From contig CM032666.1 of assembly GCA_019095985.1 (NCBI GenBank), forward strand, positions 46,778,793 through 46,842,792: 64,000 nt of DNA, read 5' to 3'. This stretch comes from Streblospio benedicti. Lineage: Eukaryota > Annelida > Polychaeta > Spionida > Spionidae. Positions 59,371 to 64,000 of the stretch are shown here, piece after piece. The notes beneath the pieces are model-generated. The model saw only the letters and a program-made list of their open reading frames with translations, was not told the DNA's origin and searched no databases. Every line of letters starts with the position of its first letter. The stretch's first letter is position 1. The position numbers were made by a program, and so were the translations under genes.

Positions 59371-62300
59371 ACATTGTCTTGTAGAATATGTCTTGCATTT
59401 TCTGCACATGAACAAGTCATAAAATGAGGGGTTTGGGCCTTAAGCATATATATATATACATATTATTTCAATATGCCTGAATCTCAATATAACTTTACTA
59501 TTGACGATTATAACCAGGGTAAGAAATTAACTTTATAGAGCATTGGCAAAAGGTTGCCAGTGCTATAAATTTTAAGTGGGAACTTTCTTCATTCACTATA
59601 TGCAAGTCTTGTTGCAAATTTCAACTGGTAATACATTGCCACATCGTCATATCTTACGACTATATACATGTACGCAGCATATAGCAGTGATACAACCATA
59701 TCCAATTCTGTGGAACTTGCGCTCAGAATCCAACCAATCAGAAGGCCCACTGCCGAAATCTCCAGCAGGGAATTCAACCGTCAAAGGTATGATCTCGCTA
59801 TATAAGTAAGATGAAACAGAGTATTGATTTTGTCTTTGACGTAAGTCTAACCCAATGTATATATGCCGTAAAAGCCTTGAAAAGCCATGAAAACCGATGA
59901 TGACATTGCCATACATGTACAAAAATACTACACGCACAAGATAAAAATCAACCGGCAAATGGCTAGTTTGCCAGTGCCAATAGAGAGAAAAGTTCATGCC
60001 CATCTCTAACATTATTTGTCCAAAGTTTGAAATAAGTAACCCTCTGTTAAAAATTAAAAAATTATTTTTTCATGAGCCCTGGCTGCTGGCCCAGCAAAAT
60101 TATTATCATACGTTACAAACACTCAAACATTTGAGCCTTTTTAGTGACTTTGGATCTAAAAATAGCCTTTAGGTTAGGTGTTATACATTCAAGACTTCCT
60201 GTAAATCAAGATTTCCATGAATTTAATGTTTTAAACTTGAAGTTCCAACGTGTTATGATCGTGAAATACTGCACAGGTGCAGTGCATCAGATAAGTATTA
60301 ATTACCCATCTACTATAGTCTATTTATTATTTAAAGCATAAAAATATAAGTTTCAGAACATGCAAACTTGTTCTCTCTGAGCCAAAACATACATGGTATG
60401 TAACAATATCCCCCTTGATCCCCTTAGAAAATATTACATGAGACACGCCAAGAACAAACGTATAACATAATAGATACCATACCAATAAATCATGTATTGT
60501 AATGAAAAATGACGGGAAATTTGATGATTACATTTTAAATACATGATTTGGAGTTATTATATCATAGTTTCTAACCACATGGTACCGTAGTCAAGAGACA
60601 TACTAAAATTCTATAAGCTGTCACAGTCAGTTAAATCCTACCAATGTTGATTATTTGATTAACTGTGCGAAAGAATTAAGCTTACTTGTCCACCAGACTA
60701 CCAGCTTTAGCTATCAATTAAAACCTACCCGACATCGGCTATTTGATTAATCATGCGACCTCTATCAGACTTGTTTAAAACCAACAGAACGAGTAAAAAG
60801 TTTGACTTACTCGTACGCCAGACTACCATTTATTTGTCAAAGCAGTAGTCACATGTAGCATTAGTAGCATTTTTGGAATACTTGTCATGTCTCAATACTA
60901 GTCCTGTAGACTAGTATGTTTAACAAGTTATCTGGGGCATTGGAGGTGCCCTGACAGACTTTATCAGTATTTTAAATAATCCTTGTGAGTGGGAAATATT
61001 GAACCAATGCAAAAATACTACAACTACTCAAGATGATGTTTATCATTTGGTTCCCGCTTTACAGCAAATAAAGCTCGGGGTTGCATTTCATGACATTGCT
61101 TGTAATTAGATATGAATTAAGTGACAGAGTTTAACAAGTGCATATAGGGCTCAGGAACTGATCCTACATACATACACAGCACATTATTATAAGTGCTCTC
61201 ATGACCAATATTCATTTTAAACTATGTAAAATGTAAAATTGCACATCATATGATATGCCAACAGGCTTTTTGTCCCCATTATCAGAAAATAATATATATA
61301 CAAGTACTGATTGACAGGTCAGAGAACCTGCCCTTCCCATTTCCCCTCACTGGGCTAGAGATAAAATCAAGCAAATAACTAACTTAGCATACGCAATCAA
61401 GTAACTTAAATCGACATTAGCTCGGCAAATAATCTTACGGTGTTTGTAAAAAATTCGATGAAATTATTGCTAGCACAATTTGTGCAAATCAATACAATAT
61501 ATATGTTTTATTTAGAAACTTTTGGCCTTTGGAGGCCATATTTGCACGGAATCCAGGTCACTGTATAGCCAGGATCAACAGTCGAAGCAGTTGATTGGTG
61601 CCGAAGAACACATGTTGTTTGTGACTGAACATTTTATTTTATTTTTTAAGTCAATATAATTCATGGTAAATTTTCTTGGTTATATATTGTTAGAAATGAC
61701 AAACTAAATATACAAAAATAGTAATAGTATAAGTGTATAGTATTCTGATGATCCACGTATTTTGGTAGCAACACGAAGACATTTTATTAGACTAGCACTT
61801 GTCCTCATTTTTGTGGGGTATGTGTAAAAATGAATAACGATTAAAATTTATAAGGGAGTGCCTCTCCTTCCCATCCTTTAAAGTCAGATTTACTTCAGTA
61901 TCAACAAATATTTAATATTCACATGTTGCTTTATTTAATATAAAGTGGAATTGTTGTGCTATATCGATGTTAGTTAGCTCTGACAACGGTAATGAATATC
62001 TCCCCTAAAAGACGAACTCTAAACCTGCAGCCTAAAAGTTCTGGCCTGCTACGTTGACGGAAACTGTTAACATGTCATTTGACAATTTGAAGGTAAAAGA
62101 AGTTTTTAGGCTCATGTATGGAATACAATTGCATGATACCATTTGAGATTAACACATATAGATTGTATTGTGTGTGTTGAACGATATTTTGTGTCGAATC
62201 AATGCATTCTAAAGAGTGAAATTTGTAAAATATCTCTTTCATTTACGCAAAATATAGACTAAATGGACTACTGTGGTCTACAAATTGATGACTTTGAGAC

Positions 62301-62590
62301 ATGCCAAACAGAATGTGTTTTTGAGAATTGTGTAGTGCTATCGTCCAGGTGTTATGTTCTTTATATAGGTGGTATTATTATATGTTCTGGGGGTGCCATG
62401 ATATGTCTTACGAGACCTTCCTGAAAATATTGCTCCTATCTTTACTTTCATTTTTGATCAATCCCTCAGAACTGGCACGCTACTACAACGGACTGGGATC
62501 TGGATCTGAATAGATAATTCACAAATTAGCCAGTCTCAGATAAGAGACTGGCCTCCTCTAATGAGACAACGGGGCAACTGGGTGATGGCT

Positions 62591-62827
62591 TATGGTGCGT
62601 TCGCGTGTTCTTCCGGCCTCTTAAAAATATGTTGTATGAACGAGCTTCCCATGTGGTAAATTCATGCGAATGGACGTTCCCAGTTGGAAATCATGGTATT
62701 TCCCAGTCGAAACCACGATCCTCAAGAAAAGCTCCCGAGTTTACGACTGGGAACGTGTGTTTGGGTGAATTTCCCATATGGGAAGCTCGTAGTTTCGAGG
62801 TTGGAAATAGCACGCGAACACACCATA
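62591..62827. mobile_element. Palindromic MITE inserted in a LINE
   Basis: It starts TATGGTGCGTTCGCGTG and ends CACGCGAACACACCATA. Inner blocks CGAGCTTCCCAT and ATGGGAAGCTCG also pair, so most of the 237 bases can fold. The right flank continues directly into LINE coding sequence (NVAPIFKKGN). The left flank (ACGGGGCAACTGGGTGATGG) could be the preceding TGQL-type LINE codons. Confidence 0.7.
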
Positions 62828-64000
62828 ATGTTGCACCCATCTTTAAAAAAGGGAACACCAACAAAGCTGAGAATTACAGGCCTGTATCATTAACCTGTGT
62901 CTGTTTCAAAATCCTTGAACACGTGCTCAAACACATGCCAACCCATTTTGAAACCTATAACATCCTGACATGTCTACAGCATGGCTTCTATGCAGCTCAC
63001 TCCTGTGTCACCCAGCTGATCGCAATTCATGATCTGATGACACGCAGAGACAGTAATACTCAAATTGATGTAATAGTTATCGACTTCTCCAAAGCTTTTG
63101 ACACTGTACCACACAATAGACTCCTCCATAAGTTACGCCACTACGGAATTAGTGAACAGCTGATCCAATGGATAGCCTCTTTCTTGAAGACATGAGAGCA
63201 AAAAGTTATGGTGGATGGAGTGCACTCGGACTGGGTCCCCATGTCGACTCTGGAGTTCCTCAAGGCGCAGTGCTCGGCCAACTTCTCTTCCTTACTCATA
63301 TCAACGACCTTCCTTCTGCCATTCAGTCTCAGTGCAGACTTTTTGCTTATGACTGCCTTGTTTATGGCCCAATTAGATCGATCCAGGACCAACTGGTCCT
63401 TCAGAATGATCTCAATCATCTGCAACGCTGGGCTGAAGACTGGGGCATGCGCTTTAATGCGTCCAAATGTCAACTTCTTCGCATCAGCAGGTCTAAGTTA
63501 CCGCTGGAAAGTTTTTACACAATTGGTGATCAGATTTTAGAACTGGTACTAGCTTCAAAATATCTTGGTGTGCTCATCAACAACCAACTGAAATGGGATT
63601 CCCACATTGACACGGTATCCGCAAGATGCAACAAACCATTGGCTTTCTCAGATGCAAACTGTCTCAATGCTCAAGAGACCTGAAAGAACTAGCATATTTT
63701 TCACTGGCCCATTCTGTGCTAGGGTACGCTTGCCAAGTATAGGACCCTCACACCAAGAACATTGCAAAACTGGAGCAAATTCAACATAAGACAGCACTAT
63801 TCTACCTACAGCAGTGTTACCGCCATGTACAGAGAGCTATAATGCGAGACACTATTCTCCCACCGGAAGAATCACCGACTAGCACTTACGTTTCAAATAG
63901 TGAACAAGAAAGTGGCCATCCCTGCTGATGACATCCTCCTGCCAGCTGACCAGCGTACACGTTCATCACATCAACTTAAATTTAGACATTTACCAGCAAA
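62828..64000 (+). pseudogene. Decayed non-LTR retrotransposon (LINE) reverse transcriptase, runs off the window
   Basis: The start VAPIFKKGNTNKAENYRPVS and IDFSKAFDTVPHNRLLHKL are classic LINE reverse-transcriptase blocks. Near 63,190 the frame shifts, and continues with SGVPQGAVLGQLLFL and HINDLP. The catalytic box reads FAYDC instead of FADD, so the enzyme is dead. Further blocks (QRWAEDWGMRFNASKCQ, SKYLGVLINNQLKWDSHID) are present. After about 63,680 more shifts occur, with remnants of SVLGYACQV and PHTKNIAKLEQIQHKT. The style is CR1/Jockey-group, but the clade is not certain. It may begin slightly left of the MITE at 62,591. Confidence 0.85.

Larger units (their letters stand above)
57907..62540. 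other. Intergenic region, repeats only
   Basis: No gene could be supported. Recognised pieces are a SINE fragment (59,145-59,275), a (TG)n tract (59,300-59,370), and a MITE right end near 60,930. Two GGCAA/TTGCC-rich hairpins lie near 59,540 and 59,955. Short open frames here have no homology that I recognise. Confidence 0.45.

Noticed and set aside
59100-59447. 115-codon minus-strand frame rich in His/Thr
   Set aside because: Most of it is the (TG)n microsatellite and a SINE fragment read in reverse.
63141-63473. 110-codon minus-strand open frame
   Set aside because: It lies opposite the LINE reverse-transcriptase reading frame and has no homology of its own.

Overview
The window looks like nuclear DNA of an invertebrate animal. 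It is AT-rich, the genes have many exons separated by long introns, and the introns are full of SINEs, MITEs and retroelement pieces. Several interspersed repeats look familiar from molluscs: the palindromic AGCTCACC/GGTGAGCT type near 10,862 and the CCATCACGG type near 8,470. A bivalve-like mollusc is therefore my best guess, at moderate confidence. No prokaryotic gene, rRNA or CRISPR array was seen.

Three host genes can be read exon by exon, with splice phases that close. (1) Plus strand, entering from the left edge and ending at 12,805: the 3' part of a DEAF1-type SAND-domain transcription factor. Six exons give 339 residues; the protein ends in a coiled coil and no MYND zinc finger is visible. 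(2) Plus strand, 14,036-20,972: a small CD164/MGC-24-type sialomucin. It has a signal peptide, Cys-rich exons, a Ser/Thr-rich stalk and a transmembrane terminal exon, and that terminal exon is present twice. (3) Minus strand, 55,201-24,215: an essentially complete ASK1-type MAP kinase kinase kinase (MAP3K5/15). I place 39 exons totalling 4,329 nt (1,442 residues). CD164 and ASK1 converge, with their 3' ends in 22,165-24,215.

Mobile DNA by region. 240-8,490 (DEAF1 introns): two nested inverted-repeat pairs, a broken PIN-nuclease/CXC gene, two SINE copies, and a TIR element with CCCAAAA tracts. 10,280-11,633: a tandem duplication and a MITE with a terminal hairpin. 15,000-19,300 (CD164 introns): a minisatellite, two inverted-repeat elements, a SINE and a roughly 300-bp tandem repeat. 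24,917-54,900 (ASK1): at least seven TIR or palindromic elements and two Penelope-like fragments with inverted arms. 56,900-62,600: a third Penelope-like hairpin, MITEs and a (TG)n tract. 62,500-64,000: a decayed LINE interrupted by a MITE.

The three genes have no obvious joint pathway: one is nuclear transcription, one a surface or lysosomal mucin, one stress-kinase signalling. The most interesting observations are the duplicated membrane exon of the CD164 gene, the three Penelope-like hairpins of shared architecture, the MITE pair whose hairpin loop is flipped and whose arms covary, the inverted repeats around the SAND exon, and the run of frame-preserving cassette exons in the ASK1 linker.
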